A DNA stretch of 64,000 nucleotides from Dacryopinax spathularia (lineage: Eukaryota; Basidiomycota; Dacrymycetes; Dacrymycetales; Dacrymycetaceae), in the NCBI GenBank assembly GCA_037974965.1, contig JBBPFI010000006.1, positions 1,550,001 through 1,614,000 of the forward strand. The letters are read 5' to 3'. Positions 11,234 to 22,171 of this stretch are shown in pieces. The notes below the pieces were generated by a model, which was not told the origin of the DNA, ran no database searches, and saw only the letters and a list, made by a program, of their open reading frames with translations. Made by a program: the position numbers and the translations under genes. Position 1 is the first letter of the stretch, and every line of letters begins with the position of its first letter.

Positions 11234-12466
11234 CTACCGCCACACGATGATAGGCTTGATCACCTCGCCCGTGTGCATATCGTGACATGCCTCGTTCACC
11301 TCCTCTGGCTTGTAGAACCTCGTAAACCTATCCAGCGGGAACCGGCCCGCCCGATACTCCTCCACCATATGCGGTATGAACTGTCCCATGGTCTCACCAT
11401 CAATCCAAGCTCCTTCCCGAGTGAAAGCAATTGCGCACCTCATGCGTATACGCATCACCCATCGCCACACCCAATATCTGCGCCCCGCCCAGAATAAGCG
11501 TCTCCGTCGCCACCTTCACGTATTTGTCCCCCCCACTACCGATAATCCCCACCTTCCCCAGCTTCCGCACGCACGTTATCGCCGTCAGCTGAGCTTGCTC
11601 ATTCGCCGTCGTCTCGACGCTGTAGTGCACTCCTATGCCCCCCGTAATCTCTCGTATCGCCGCGCTGACGTCGGCTACTTTGAGGGGATTGATGGTGTGC
11701 GTCGCTCCGAGTTCGCTGGCCAGCGCGAGTCGTCGTTCGTTCACCTCCACTACTATGATCGGCGAGCAGCCTATAGAGGCAGCGGAGAAGAGTGCGCCGA
11801 ACCCCACACCGCCAGTCCCGAAGATGGCGATCCCCTCCCCGGCCTGAGCTTTCAACATGTTAGGCACGGTCGCAGCGCCCGTCATAAGTCCACAACCCAA
11901 CGGCGGAAGCTGGCGCAGTTCGTCCTCCGTCAGGTTTGGGACCTTGACGGCGCTCGTGGAGTGGACGAGGCTCGTCTTGCTAAACGAGCTCTGGCCGAAG
12001 AATCGCGCAACGATGTCCTTCCCCTCCGAGGCGGTCTTGGCAGTACAGCTCCCGTCCTGCCGCCGAGCGAGGAAGTTCATCGTGTGGTAGTCGAGGCAGT
12101 AGGTTGGGTGCTTGGCTTTACATGTCCAACATTTCTGGCACGACGCGTGCGAGAGGAGGACGCGATCTCCCGGTTTGAGATGGGTCACTTTCGAGCCGAC
12201 GGAGCGGACGATGCCCGAGCCTTCGTGCCCTGCTATGAAGGGGAATCCGCCGACCGGAAGACTGTGACGTGAAGTGTCAGGTGAAGTTCGAGTCGGTGAG
12301 AACGAAACACGCACTTTCCACTCGCGACGTTCAGATCTGTATGGCAGATCCCGCTCGCGACCATATCCACTATCAGCTCGTCCGGCTGAGGATCATCGAG
12401 CACAATGTCCTGCAGCGTAAACTCTGCGCCAGGAGCGTCGAGCACCAGCGCTTGCGTCTCGATCAT
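11234..12466 (-). CDS. Zinc-dependent alcohol dehydrogenase (MDR family)
   Basis: Medium-chain NAD(P)-dependent alcohol dehydrogenase, 373 residues, probably cytosolic, oxidising primary or aromatic alcohols; the exact substrate cannot be read. Catalytic zinc ligands appear in SGICHTDLN and GHEGSG with a third Cys expected later (LGCGLMTGA). The structural zinc site is CQKCWTCKAKHPTYC, four cysteines. The nucleotide-binding turn is FGTGGVGFGAL, followed by an acidic residue in VVEVNE, which favours NAD. Exons read 12466-12315, 12261-11439 and 11380-11234; the joins give ASGNLPVGGF and AYTHEFIPHM, the latter restoring the family's C-terminal FIP segment. The C-terminus ends DMHTGEVIKPIIVWR. 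The sequence looks intact. Confidence 0.9.
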
Positions 12467-12891
12467 CCTGAGCGCTGGTGATGGGAGGCGGCTGGGAGCG
12501 ATCCATTGTCAGGGAGGATTGTTGCCAGCTTTAGAGCAGAATTAGGCGGATGGTGGGTTGTGGTGGACGCCTGACAGTGAGGGAATGAGAGCGGGAGATC
12601 GATTGTCCAGTCATGTGCCACGCGTACATCGTTGGTACGGCTCCTGCCTACCGCCCTTGTGAGGCAAGCCGCACTGTTCTATGCCGTCGAAGATAGAAGC
12701 CGGCATGGCTGAAGCCAATGTAGAGAAGTTGTGTACGGGTTGCAACGAGAATTAACAATGAAACAATCGGGCGACCAGGAAGGCGTGCTGGTGACCCTGC
12801 GCCAAGTGGCGCACCCGAACTTATGACCTCTCCCAGATTGATGACAATACAATACACTTTATTAACCAACAATACAATAATCCCCATTCGC
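12467..12891. other. Intergenic between alcohol dehydrogenase start and SSL1 end
   Basis: About 425 bp. It should contain the alcohol dehydrogenase promoter and the SSL1 3' end. AT-rich sequence near 12840-12885 may include the SSL1 polyadenylation region. No gene is seen. Confidence 0.5.
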
Positions 12892-14555
12892 TCATCCACA
12901 ACCCGGACAGACATGTAAAACATCATGTACGAACACATCGCAGTCCGCATCAAAGTCGTGCTTGCATTTTGGGCACCGGTACCGGCCAAACGGGCTCATT
13001 CCCTCTTCCGGAGCAACGAGGTTTCGATCGCGCGCTGCGGTGGGGAAGGGTATCGAGCAGGCGTGACAGGCGGGCGCTTCGTTCCCTTCTAGCTCTGTTC
13101 TGCGGGAAAACATGAGAGGACAAGGGATAGAGAGGTGAAGATGGACATACACTGCCTTGTATGCGGGGGCGGGGAAAAGATGATGGTAGCTCCTTGCCAA
13201 GTGCGGCGAGCTTACGATCATCAACCCGCATATATCGCAGTCCGTCGGTACGTCGCAGACTTTGCTGCTGCATCGCGGGCAGATGTATCCTTCGGATCGT
13301 AATCGCGAGTGGCAGACACAGAGTGACGGTGGTGAGGTGACGGGCAGCCGCGTGGGGAAGCCCATTTGCATCAGCTCTGACTCGCCGGCAGCAGCTTGTT
13401 TGGCTAGACTCGCGACTGACGACTTCTCCGGCGGCGGGGGCACGAGCTCGAACAGTAGATCCTTGAAGTGTCCTTCGTTAAGCGCGACACCGAAGACACC
13501 TACGAGGCACATGAGCCATGAAGCAAAATGGTTCCTGTATGAGGACTCGCCTCCTGTTCGCTCGCACATCTCACGACATATCTTCATCTCCGCAGAGAGC
13601 GAGACGATTGATATTCGGATCTGGTCATGTACGCAGGCATCAACCGTATCATGGATATTACCAGGATCAACGGTCGTGAGCGAGCCGAATATGATCAGTA
13701 TTTCTCGTGAAGAGTGCGTTGGTAGGTGACTGGATAATCGTTAGAGGCCATTCAAGGAGAAAGATAGTTAGCCTCGCTCACCTCATACTCGCTCGAGCCA
13801 TCTCGATTGAGTTCTGTAAACTCGGTTCTCCTGCCGGCTCCAGCTTGCTCTTGTCGGCAAAGCATTTCAGCACGTCCTGCGGGTTGCCTACTCCCTCTTC
13901 AGCCACCAGGTCGCGTAGATATCCCCAGTCGGACGCACCAGACATCTCCCCTATCCTCTCCCCAACACCGTTCCTCATCCCCACCACCCCCATCTGACCC
14001 AGCGGGTTCTGGTCAAACCATTCTCCCACGAACTCTCTCGCATAACTCAGCGTTAGGTCGAACCGCGACGGTCTCATATCCCGGTCCAGCATCGCACTCG
14101 ACAGGTCCAGGAGGAGCATCATATGTCTTATGATCGTTCTTCGTATCGGCGCATCTCCACCTAGCAGCCTGAAAGTGTGATCAGCTTCGACGAGCTACAG
14201 GGACCGGGGGGCGAGGGTACCGTCGTCGTTTTGAGCGCGCAACGAGATCCTGCACCGCAGCCTGCAAGCTCCCGGCTTCATCCTCACGTACGGTATCCCA
14301 GGTCCGTTTATAGGACGCTTCCCAAGCGTACGCTTGCTACATGCTAGTATCAGTCACTGCCAACGAGCCCAGAGACCAGAGAGCCAGACGTACATCCTGA
14401 GTCTTCCGGTTGTCCCCACCCAGCCCCTGCGCCTTGCCTTTCCCCTTCCCCTTTGCCCGTGAGGCCCGCGAGGCGTTGTAGTCTTCATCGAGGTCATCGT
14501 CTTCCGGCTCTGAGCCGTCAGAGACGATGAAGTCGGTGTCGCGTCGCGGTGGCAT
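12892..14555 (-). CDS. SSL1: TFIIH core subunit SSL1 (p44/GTF2H2)
   Basis: Subunit of the general transcription and nucleotide-excision-repair factor TFIIH, which contacts and stimulates the XPD helicase. The 466-residue product has an acidic N-terminus (MPPRRDTDFIVSDGSE), the conserved AYAWEASYKRTWD entry, a von Willebrand A domain (MMLLLDLSSAMLDRDMRPSR through SREILIIFGSLTT, VSLSAEMKICREM) and a C-terminal zinc region (CVCHSRL, YICPRCSSKVCDVPTDCDIC, CHAC, YRCPKCKHDFDADCDVF, CPGCG). Exons: 14555-14394, 14336-14221, 14168-13782, 13729-13551, 13499-13151, 13099-12892. The fourth intron (13500-13550) is a GC-AG intron, 51 nt and stop-free; removing it restores RTGGVFGVALNEGHF, the family consensus. 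The start at 14555 is chosen over an upstream in-frame ATG by family N-terminus. Very confident. Confidence 0.94.
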
Positions 14556-14683
14556 GGGGGAGACGCGTTGATTGGGAACGGCACGGACGCGGGCAAAGAC
14601 GACGTCGACGAGGCAAGGGTCTGGGTTGAGGACCAACACCATCGACTCATCCTCCTCCATTGCCACCACCTACCATACTGCAT

Positions 14684-15125
14684 TCATCCATGCTCGGAAA
14701 TGCGACCCAGGTAGTCGTCGCGGTGCCGACTAGATGGTAGAGGGGTGCTTTGTCTATGCACAGTATCCGTTGGAGACAGCTTCATGTAGCAGCTGAGGCG
14801 TCGATGCTCGTCCTCGGCGACGTCTCCGTAACGCTCGCCTTCACAAAGCTTGGCGATGAAAGCATTCTCTTTGCTACTCGTCGACGACCTCTCGGCCACC
14901 TCGTAATCCGCGAACCTCAACACTTGTCATCAGAAGCCACCGTCCTGGACTCGTCCTCTTCACGCGCTCGTTTCTGCTCTTGCTCATAATGGAACGCGGC
15001 GTGGTACACGAGCTCAGGATTCCTATGCTGCTACAGTCACAACTGTACTTGCTGTTTATCCCCACACGCAGTGAAAGTGAACTACGCCCCAGTCCAAAGG
15101 TGGTGGTGGTGGTGGTAGAAGTCAT
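14684..15125 (-). CDS. Small protein of unknown function (about 117 residues)
   Basis: Not recognised. A three-exon model (15125-15066, 15027-14924, 14873-14684) gives one frame: a short Thr run, FGLGRSSLSLRHRNPELVYH, a charged helix AAFHYEQEQKRAREEDES, then KENAFIAKLCEGERYGDVAEDEHRR and a polar tail. The second intron is 50 nt with GTGTTG donor and GAGTAG acceptor. The first is only 38 nt with a weak GTGGGG donor, so the N-terminus is doubtful. The charged helix is the reason to believe the gene is real. It lies tandem to SSL1, 129 bp upstream, and divergent to the dienelactone hydrolase. Alternative: noncoding or a differently spliced gene. Confidence 0.4.
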
Positions 15126-15677
15126 TGGTGGTACTAAGCATCTCCCTGCACCGTGAGAAGAACGCTCATGGCAGGTTGTGCGACGGTTGTACAGCAACCC
15201 CTATTGCTGATCCTAGCATCCCGCTCTGATAGGAATACAATCCACACCATGCCCTGCATCCAGCTCCACGCCTAACCCTATAAAACCAACCCCATTTTTC
15301 AAGTTTTGCAGCAGAGACTTTTATGCCCTTCTCCCCAGATGTAAATGTCGAAGCAGCCCAGCACGACTGGCATTTCGGCCGTAAAGGGGAGACCCCTGAA
15401 CTGTCCATGATGAAGGGCGTCATGGACCCAACTGTCCCCGGCGTCCCCGACCGAGTGATGCCATAATTGGCTCTCTTCACCCTTGCATGCTCGTTGCTAG
15501 TTTGAAGTCAGCTCAGACTGCGACAACCTGGCGTCGAGACTGTATATAACTGCTCGTCAACCCCTCTACTCTCTCACCTTCTCAGCACGCGTCCACAGCC
15601 GCCCGTCACCACTCATCGCCCGTTCCCACCTCTCCCGCATTCAACCAGCTTACGCGACTAAGAGATACAGAGCAACA
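15126..15677. other. Intergenic, divergent promoter region
   Basis: About 550 bp between the small unknown gene (left) and the dienelactone hydrolase (right). It contains a TATA-like element and pyrimidine tract before the hydrolase; otherwise nothing is recognised. Confidence 0.5.
15541..15578 (+). promoter_or_regulatory. TATA-like box and CT-rich tract
   Basis: TGTATATAAC (15541-15550) is followed by a pyrimidine-rich run (CCCCTCTACTCTCTCACC) typical of fungal core promoters. It lies about 130 bp before the hydrolase start codon, a plausible distance for a promoter with a short leader. Confidence 0.5.
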
Positions 15678-16639
15678 ATGGCCCAGTACCTCGCCGCCCA
15701 CCCTGGCCAGTCCTGCGCCGAAGCCGTCAAGCACGAAGGCACTCCCAAAGGCTCGCTCATCGACCTGAACGGGCTGACGTGCTACGTCTCCTACCCGCCG
15801 GACAAGAGCACGGACCGTGTGATCCTGTATTACTGCGATGTGTTCGGACCAAGGTTTATCAATAACCAGCTGGTGATGGACTTTTTTGCTGAGCATGGTA
15901 TGTCCGCCTGCCCTTCCCCTAGCGCACCCGTGGTGGCTTCCTCCTGCAGCGTGGAGGGATGATGCAACTGATCATGGCAATAGGGTACACCGTCATCTCC
16001 CCGGACTACTTCCATGGCGACCAGCTCGAAGAGCTCAGGAAGCAGGAAGGGTTCGACATGATGGCCTGGGCTGGGAAGTACCGGTCCGCCGCGCCCAAGC
16101 TCGTCGAGGAGCAGTTTCTGCCCGCGGTCAAGGAGAAGCTCGGTGCGTCCCACTCCACACTTCTCCTCTCGCACCAGCAGCCTACTGACCAACAAATGCA
16201 TGCACGCAGCGGCCAAAGCCTACGCCTCCGTCGGCTACTGCTTCGGTGCCCCGATGGTCATGAACGACCTCAAGGCCGGCCGTTCCGCCGCCGGCGCTGT
16301 CGCGCACCCCACCTCCCTGCCGGAGGACTCCTTCCGCGAGATCACAAAGCCGCTGTTCCTTTCATGCGCGGAGACGGACCGCGCCTTCCCGCCCGAGAGC
16401 AGGCATAAGGCCGAGGCTATCTTGGCGGAGGGGAAGAAGATGTATCATTTCCAGCTTTTTAGCGGGGTGAGCCACGGGTTTGCTATTAAGGGGGATATGA
16501 GCAATGAAAATGAACGTGAGTCTCTATCCTTTTCTTGCTTCCTTCCTCAAGTGAGTGTCTAACATTACGCACAGGCTGGGCGAAAGAGCAAAGCGCGTGG
16601 GGCATCCTTGGGTGGTTCGACCGCTTTCTTAAGAAATGA
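15678..16639 (+). CDS. Dienelactone hydrolase family protein
   Basis: Alpha/beta hydrolase of the dienelactone hydrolase family, 249 residues; bacterial members open dienelactone rings in aromatic breakdown, but fungal substrates are mostly undefined. The nucleophile cysteine sits in GYCFGAP, the acid in AETDRAFP and the histidine in SGVSHGF, completing the Cys-Asp-His triad. Exons: 15678-15897, 15984-16142, 16210-16515, 16575-16639; joins give AEHGYTVISPDYF, EKLAAKAYASVGY and NERWAKEQSAWG. The protein ends WFDRFLKK. It converges with MIA40 about 250 bp away. No sign of damage. A TATA-like element upstream suggests a regulated rather than constitutive promoter, which is inference. Confidence 0.93.
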
Positions 16640-16890
16640 ACTATCCGCGCTGTTGTCGAGCAAGCTGTGAGCCGGAGAAGATGTATTCGAAATGTAGCGA
16701 GTAAAGAAAAAGATCAAGAATGAAATGCAATTAGCTGGTTTCATTGAGTGGTGGGGATGCGGTAGGTAATGCAAACATGCAAAGGGGTGTCCATGGATAC
16801 AAGCTTGCCCAAGGAGCAACACGAAATGAAAAATACCGTCGATCTACTACCAAGACGCGCATATACGCTGCCAGTCCGCTCCGCGCAAGC

Positions 16891-17856
16891 TCAGAACCGC
16901 TTGCTAGGCGTATCGCTGTTCGTCCCCAGCACTGGCGAGCTGGACGGCGGGTAGTCCTTCGGTTGTGAAGGCACGTCGGAGGGGGATATGTTTGTTGGGA
17001 CGTCTACGACTTGGGGCTCCGTGAGGATTGATGCCGGGGGTGCGGGGGGTTGGGTGTCGTCTGTGGCTAGAGCGGGTGTTGGGGAAGAGGCGTCGATGGG
17101 CTCGCCTTCTGGCGGATCCTCGGTTTCATCGTCCATTAGCTCTGTACAGGTGTCAGCATGAAGTTCTATAATGAGCAGGAGGGGGAAAGAAGGACGAGCA
17201 TGCTCCGGACGAGAACCGGACAATCGCTCGACCTTCCGAGCCGCTCCATAGATGGGAAATCACTCACCCTCGCCATACACATCTGGATGCGCCCTAAAAC
17301 AATCCTGCATCGCCCTAAACTTCTCCACACAATCGACGCCCTTCGGCTCCTCATTACTATACACAAAACACGAGAACGCGTCCCTGAACTCCTGGCCGCA
17401 GGGGCCGTGGGCCATCCCTCCCAAGCAGGGGCAGTCCCAGTTGATCTCGCCGGTGACGGGGTCGAACGCGGCGTCTTTGTCGGACCCGGATTCGGACTCG
17501 CTGGAGTGGGCGTCTTCGACTGACTCGTCTGCTTCTTCGGCTTTGGCATGTAGGAGGTCGGCGGCGGGTTGTTCTTCGGCGGGTATAGATGATTTCGGAG
17601 GTTCTGCAGTCTGGTCAGCATCCATCTAACTAATACTAAAGAGATGGAAAGACGCACCAGACTGTATAGCATCTAATGAGACCACCCGCCCGCTTCGCCC
17701 GATCTGCCAGCCAAAAATACCCGCTCCTGCAGCAGCGACCACAACCGTCGGCGCCCACGACAAGATCCTACTGCTCGGACCAGCAGCAGGCCGGCTCGTA
17801 TGCACAGCGCGCGCAAATGCCGCGCGTGTAGCAGGTCGAATTGCTGCTCTGAGCAT
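16891..17856 (-). CDS. MIA40: Mitochondrial import oxidoreductase MIA40 (TIM40)
   Basis: Oxidises and traps cysteine-rich proteins entering the mitochondrial intermembrane space, passing electrons to Erv1. The 261-residue protein has a basic presequence ([20 protein letters not shown]), a single membrane anchor ([16 protein letters not shown]), an acidic spacer, then the catalytic core: redox CPC in DCPCLGG and twin CX9C motifs [11 protein letters not shown] and [11 protein letters not shown]. The tail is Pro/Ser-rich. Exons: 17856-17658, 17603-17268, 17141-16891, with GTGCGT and GTGAGT donors. The N-terminal anchor matches the fungal form, unlike the short animal protein. The start is the first ATG, directly preceding the presequence. 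Confidence 0.95.
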
Positions 17857-18147
17857 TTTGGTCGACAAGGAGGGTGAGGGTGAGGAGGAGGAGGCGAAAG
17901 AGGAATGCGGAGAAAGCTCAGTCAGTCGACAGTCGCAAGCGCTTCAAAGGGACGCCGACCTCAGAAAGCTGACGCATCGAGAAAAGTCGGCGGCATACAT
18001 TTCGGCAGAAGCCGGACTTTTTGGTTCCGGGGGAGGAAGGGGCCTTCTGTTATCCCGAGCCGAGCAGTATCTCCGTGGACCATCTGGCACTCTTCTCTTC
18101 TCGTCGACCACTTTCCATATTCATACCTGCCGAACTTCCTGGTTATA

Positions 18148-19952
18148 ATGGCAAGCTATATGCGCTCTGCGTCTCCTCCTCCGATCGCGGTGTCTTCTAC
18201 CTTCAGGCATGGAAAGTAAGCCGGGAACAACACTGGCCATTCCGCTCTAGTCTGGAATGTGACTTGCCTTGGCTGCGTAGGGTGTCTCGGACCGCATATA
18301 CGAACGCATATCCCTATGGAGGCAAGTCCAAGACCTGACTCAACCCGACACGTACTCTTCCGAGGGGTGTCTCTGATATTATGTAGAACCCATGCTCGGC
18401 GACTACTCGGATTCGCGAGCATCTCGCCGTCCTTACCAGCTCGGAGGCAGGAGCAAGAACAGCAGATTTGACGGGATGATGAACAGGCTCGCGACGTCTC
18501 ATGAATATGCGTCTAGTCGGACTGGTCTGGCGTCTAGGACGCAGAAGGGACGAAGTCGGTCCGATTATTCAGGATCAGTTCGAGAGCGTATGCGATCTCC
18601 CTCGCTCGACCGGTCTCTGTCGCTCGAACCCTCTGTCTCTGGCGAACCTGGTCGCCTGGAATCAGATGCTACTGTCTACGATGCTCCCATTGGCTCCATC
18701 TACGATGCTCGAAACTTCGTTGACACAGGCAATCATACTTCTGCAGTCAAGTCAGAGCACGCTCCCGACGTCCCTCTAGAATGGCTAGCACGAGTCATAC
18801 CTCCCAAGCCGGTCCCGGTAGGCGAAATGCGTCTCCCCCAACTTCCCAAATCATCTCCTCTATTCGGCTCAGAAGAGATGCCCCCCTGGCTAAAAGGCGT
18901 CTGTGCGCAACTCGACGCCGCCCACCCACTCAGCAAGCTGGCTCAGGAAGCGCTCGAGGTCACTCCTGACGAGAAAGATCCTCATGCGGCTTTCTTGCGC
19001 AAGCATAGCGCGATCACCATGGGGGACGAAGCCCCTTACTCCAGTCCGATTTTCTCCCATCCGGGGCCGAGCTCGAGCATCCGGATGCTGACCGATCTGC
19101 CGTCCTCATCGCTTCCTGCCTCTCCTTCCCCGACTCCGACGCCTACTCGTGCTAACCAAAATCCGGTGTTCTCACCGCCTTATGCTACTGCTAACGCGGC
19201 TAGTAGCTCGTACTGGACCCCTGTCAGAGGCTCTCAGCTCTCCTCTCCTCCCATCCATCGCCCAACCCCCGTCTACCCCACCGCCCCATCATACAGCAAA
19301 CGTATCCGGTTCGGCCAGTCCAGTAGCCCAGACTATGCCGAGTCAGCCATCACAGACTGCGGCACGGCTGATCGAGATGACCAATATTCCTTGCCTACTA
19401 GCAGTAGCCAAATGTCCGAGCTGGAGATGGACTACGGACCCGAGCTCACTGACCAGGTGCTCGCGCTGCTGAACCAGGCGATGATGCAGGTTGAACCTCC
19501 TCCGCCTGCGCGCGCGCGTGTGTCTTCTGATCCTGCAACGCTGCTCAATGAAGGCGGTGCGGACACGGAGGAAGACTACTGGAAGGACCTCGAGGTGCGC
19601 ATATACCCCTTCTTCTGACACTGAATATCGCTGGACAGGCTGATCGGCATGTATGTTGTAGGACATAACGCTAGATGACTACGCCTCCCAACCTCCTACT
19701 CCACACGGCTCCCAACTCTCATTCCACCTCCCCTCGCAGCTCTTCTCGGACCCGCCGGTCTACGAGCCCCCCACGCAGTCCTTCCAGCCTCCTACGCAAG
19801 ACCGCTATGCCTCCAGGCTGCTGCGTTTCGCTTCTACTGCTGGTCATTCCAACCTGGAGTCCGACCAGCCCAAGGAACTGGATGCGAGCATGGAGGAGTT
19901 TGAGGCGCTTTTGAATTCTAGTCCTTTTCAGGGGCATGCCGCTCTGCCGTAG
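18148..19952 (+). CDS. Ser/Pro-rich protein of unknown function
   Basis: No family recognised. The model gives 535 residues, mostly disordered, in exons 18148-18215, 18281-18321, 18387-19594 and 19662-19952. The second intron uses a GCAAGT donor (GC-AG type) and is the only join that keeps the N-terminal exons in frame (NAYPYGEPMLGDYSD). More ordered patches are VPLEWLARVIPPKPVPVGEM, PPWLKGVCAQLDAAHPLSKLAQEALE, a segment with ELTDQVLALLNQAMMQVE and an acidic DTEEDYWKDLEDITLDDY. These short hydrophobic-acidic stretches in a disordered chain resemble interaction motifs. It is divergent from MIA40 across about 290 bp. If the N-terminal exons are wrong, an ATG at 18392 would serve. Confidence 0.65.
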
Positions 19953-20419
19953 GGAGCTCCCCGAGCCCAATGGCCAATCTGGCCTCTGTGTACTCTAGCG
20001 CTGTAATCACAAGACGTCTTTACAATTTTGAACCGGAGCGAAAGCTGGTGTCATGTGCAGGGTCAAGACGACTTAGTGGATTGCGTGACCCCCAGAGACG
20101 ACTCGTTTGATCGGCACTAGACCTTTGCCAGCATTTGGATAATTATTATATATGTATACACCGTGCCCCGAACATCCAGAAAGAAGCCAAGGAAGAAATG
20201 CCGACAGTGGCTATGCAGAACTAGTGCAGAAGACCGAGGAATGATGGTGAGGATTTTGATTCCGAGGACAGCCGGCTTCCGCCGAATGGTTGTTGTTGCA
20301 GGTCATCAGTAGTAGTAGCTTTAACATTCCAGTGACACAGAAATTCTCCGTTGACTAGAATATTGCTAGACGCGGCCGGTGGTACTCCCCTGGCAACCAG
20401 ATTGCCCGTCTGAAACGAT
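19953..20419. other. Intergenic between two plus-strand genes
   Basis: About 470 bp. AT-rich sequence around 20135-20165 may include the polyadenylation region of the upstream gene. The rest should be the promoter of the HAD hydrolase gene. No gene is seen. Confidence 0.45.
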
Positions 20420-22082
20420 ATGTATCTGTCAAGGGCACCCTTCCGTGCTCATCTCCTTCGCTCCGCTCGGTCTCTTCAAAGTATGTCCATGCTCCCTCTT
20501 GTCTTGGTAGTGGGCTGATATTCGGAAACAGCGCAGGCAGAGACTCGATCCCCTTTGGCATTCTGCTTTGATATAGTAGGCGATCTCCAGCCGGTGACGA
20601 CTGATTGCTCATCCGTATAGGATGGCGTCCTCGTGCGCGGAAGCACACCAGTTGCAGGTGCGCAAAGAGCATTACGCATGATGGAAGGCGAAAATCGTCG
20701 AGGACTGTATGTTCTTCCGCTTCTCGTATCATGAAATGAGTCTCAAGGCGTACAGGAAGATACCGTACATACTTGTCCGTGATCCGGGCCCTGATCCTTA
20801 GATTGGTCTCTAAATGGGTAGAACAGTTGACGAACGGAGGCGGAAGAAGTGAAGCCGAACGCGCAAAGGCTCTTTCGCGCCTGCTCAGTGCCAATGTAGG
20901 TCCTCTGTCGTGCTCGCCGAAGGTGCACCAGATTGCTTACTCGATGATGGCTTCCGCAGATAACGCCCTCCAACCTCGTGCAGGCACATACTATCCTCAA
21001 GCCTGCGGCCGCCAAGTATGGGGACGATCCAGTCCTCATTCTTGGTGGAGAACTGGATCGATGTCGCAAAATCGCGAGAGAGTACGATCTCCACTGTTTT
21101 CATGCAGCCGTGACATTCATATACGCTTGTAGTTATGGATACTACGAAGCTTACGTTGCGACTGACTACCTCGTTAAAGATCCTCGGTGAGTCCACTCCA
21201 TTCACCTTGGGGGACTGGTACAACCAGGAACAGGATTTGGCCGTTTCACAAGATCACTGGCGCCGAAAAGTCTATCGCCAAAGTAGGTCGTCGTAACCTC
21301 CGCGCAGACGCGGAAGTTCTGAGAGCATACGTAGCCAAACCCGCCTCATCCCAAGTTCATCTTCGCTATGCACGATCCTCGCCATTGTTCGTCGTTTTCT
21401 CGTACACCGGAGAATTGTCTGAAAGGTTTTCAGGGGCTCTCGAGATCCAACTAATCTGCGACATGCTGACACATCCGACGGAGCCACCACCAAAGCTGGT
21501 CTTCTGCAATCCTGACTTAGTCTGGCGATCCGACTACCCGAGGGTACGCTTCGGGCAAGGTGCTTTCAAGATCGCTCTGGAAGCCGTATACCGCGTCCGC
21601 CTCTTCTCGCTGTAGTACGCCGGTTCTGTAAGCTGATGACAGTTCTAGGCGAAGACGGGAAAGCAGCTCGAGTACGTCCAGTTTGGAAAGCCCACAAAAG
21701 CTACGTACCAGTTTGCCGAAGGCTTTCTGATGGAACAAGCGGGAGTGCAAGTAGGCGAGGAGATGCCACGGGTGTAAGTTCAGATTGTTTGTACAGCCTA
21801 CGCGTAGCCACGTCTCTGATTCGATCGTACAGATACATGATTGGCGACAACCCTGAATCCGATATTGCAGGTGCAAACGCCCACGGCTGGGAGTCTGCGC
21901 TTGTGTGTACTGGTGTCTACGACAAATCGGAGGGACCGCCCACCCATTGGCCCACTCGGATTGTGGACAACGTTGTGCAGGCGGTCGAATGGGCTATAGA
22001 GCGAGAATTTGCCCCTCTGGGCGAGACGCTGCCTCCACGAAAGATATGGCACGGTGGACTAGGAGCAGTGGATGAACTATAG
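20420..22082 (+). CDS. HAD-superfamily hydrolase, CECR5/HDHD5 family, mitochondrial
   Basis: HAD-like phosphatase of the CECR5 (HDHD5, yeast YKR070W) family; substrate unknown, usually mitochondrial. The 363-residue product needs twelve exons: 20420-20480, 20532-20575, 20621-20706, 20756-20774, 20827-20895, 20960-21081, 21133-21186, 21234-21282, 21335-21386, 21434-21594, 21649-21773, 21833-22082. Every join keeps frame and restores family sequence: FCFDIDGVLVRGS (motif I aspartates), KIPYILLTNGGG, HTILKPAAAKYGDDPVLILGG, RIWPFHKIT, KFIFAMHDPRHWALEIQ, KLVFCNPDLVW, QLEYVQFGKPTKATYQFAE, MIGDNPESDIAGA (motif IV). The N-terminus (MYLSRAPFRAHLLRSARS) is basic and amphipathic, as in a mitochondrial presequence. 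One exon is only 19 nt. It converges with the next gene, 89 bp between stops. Confidence 0.92.
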
Positions 22083-22171
22083 ACAAGATGCAGAGGTATA
22101 CTATGTATATAGAGATCATTTACTAAGAATTCCCCGAGACGGCTAGACTCGGAGCTATTCAACGGATCCGT

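Noticed and set aside
20355-20894. Minus-strand 179-codon frame
   Set aside because: Overlaps the first five exons of the HAD hydrolase, which has full family support on the other strand.
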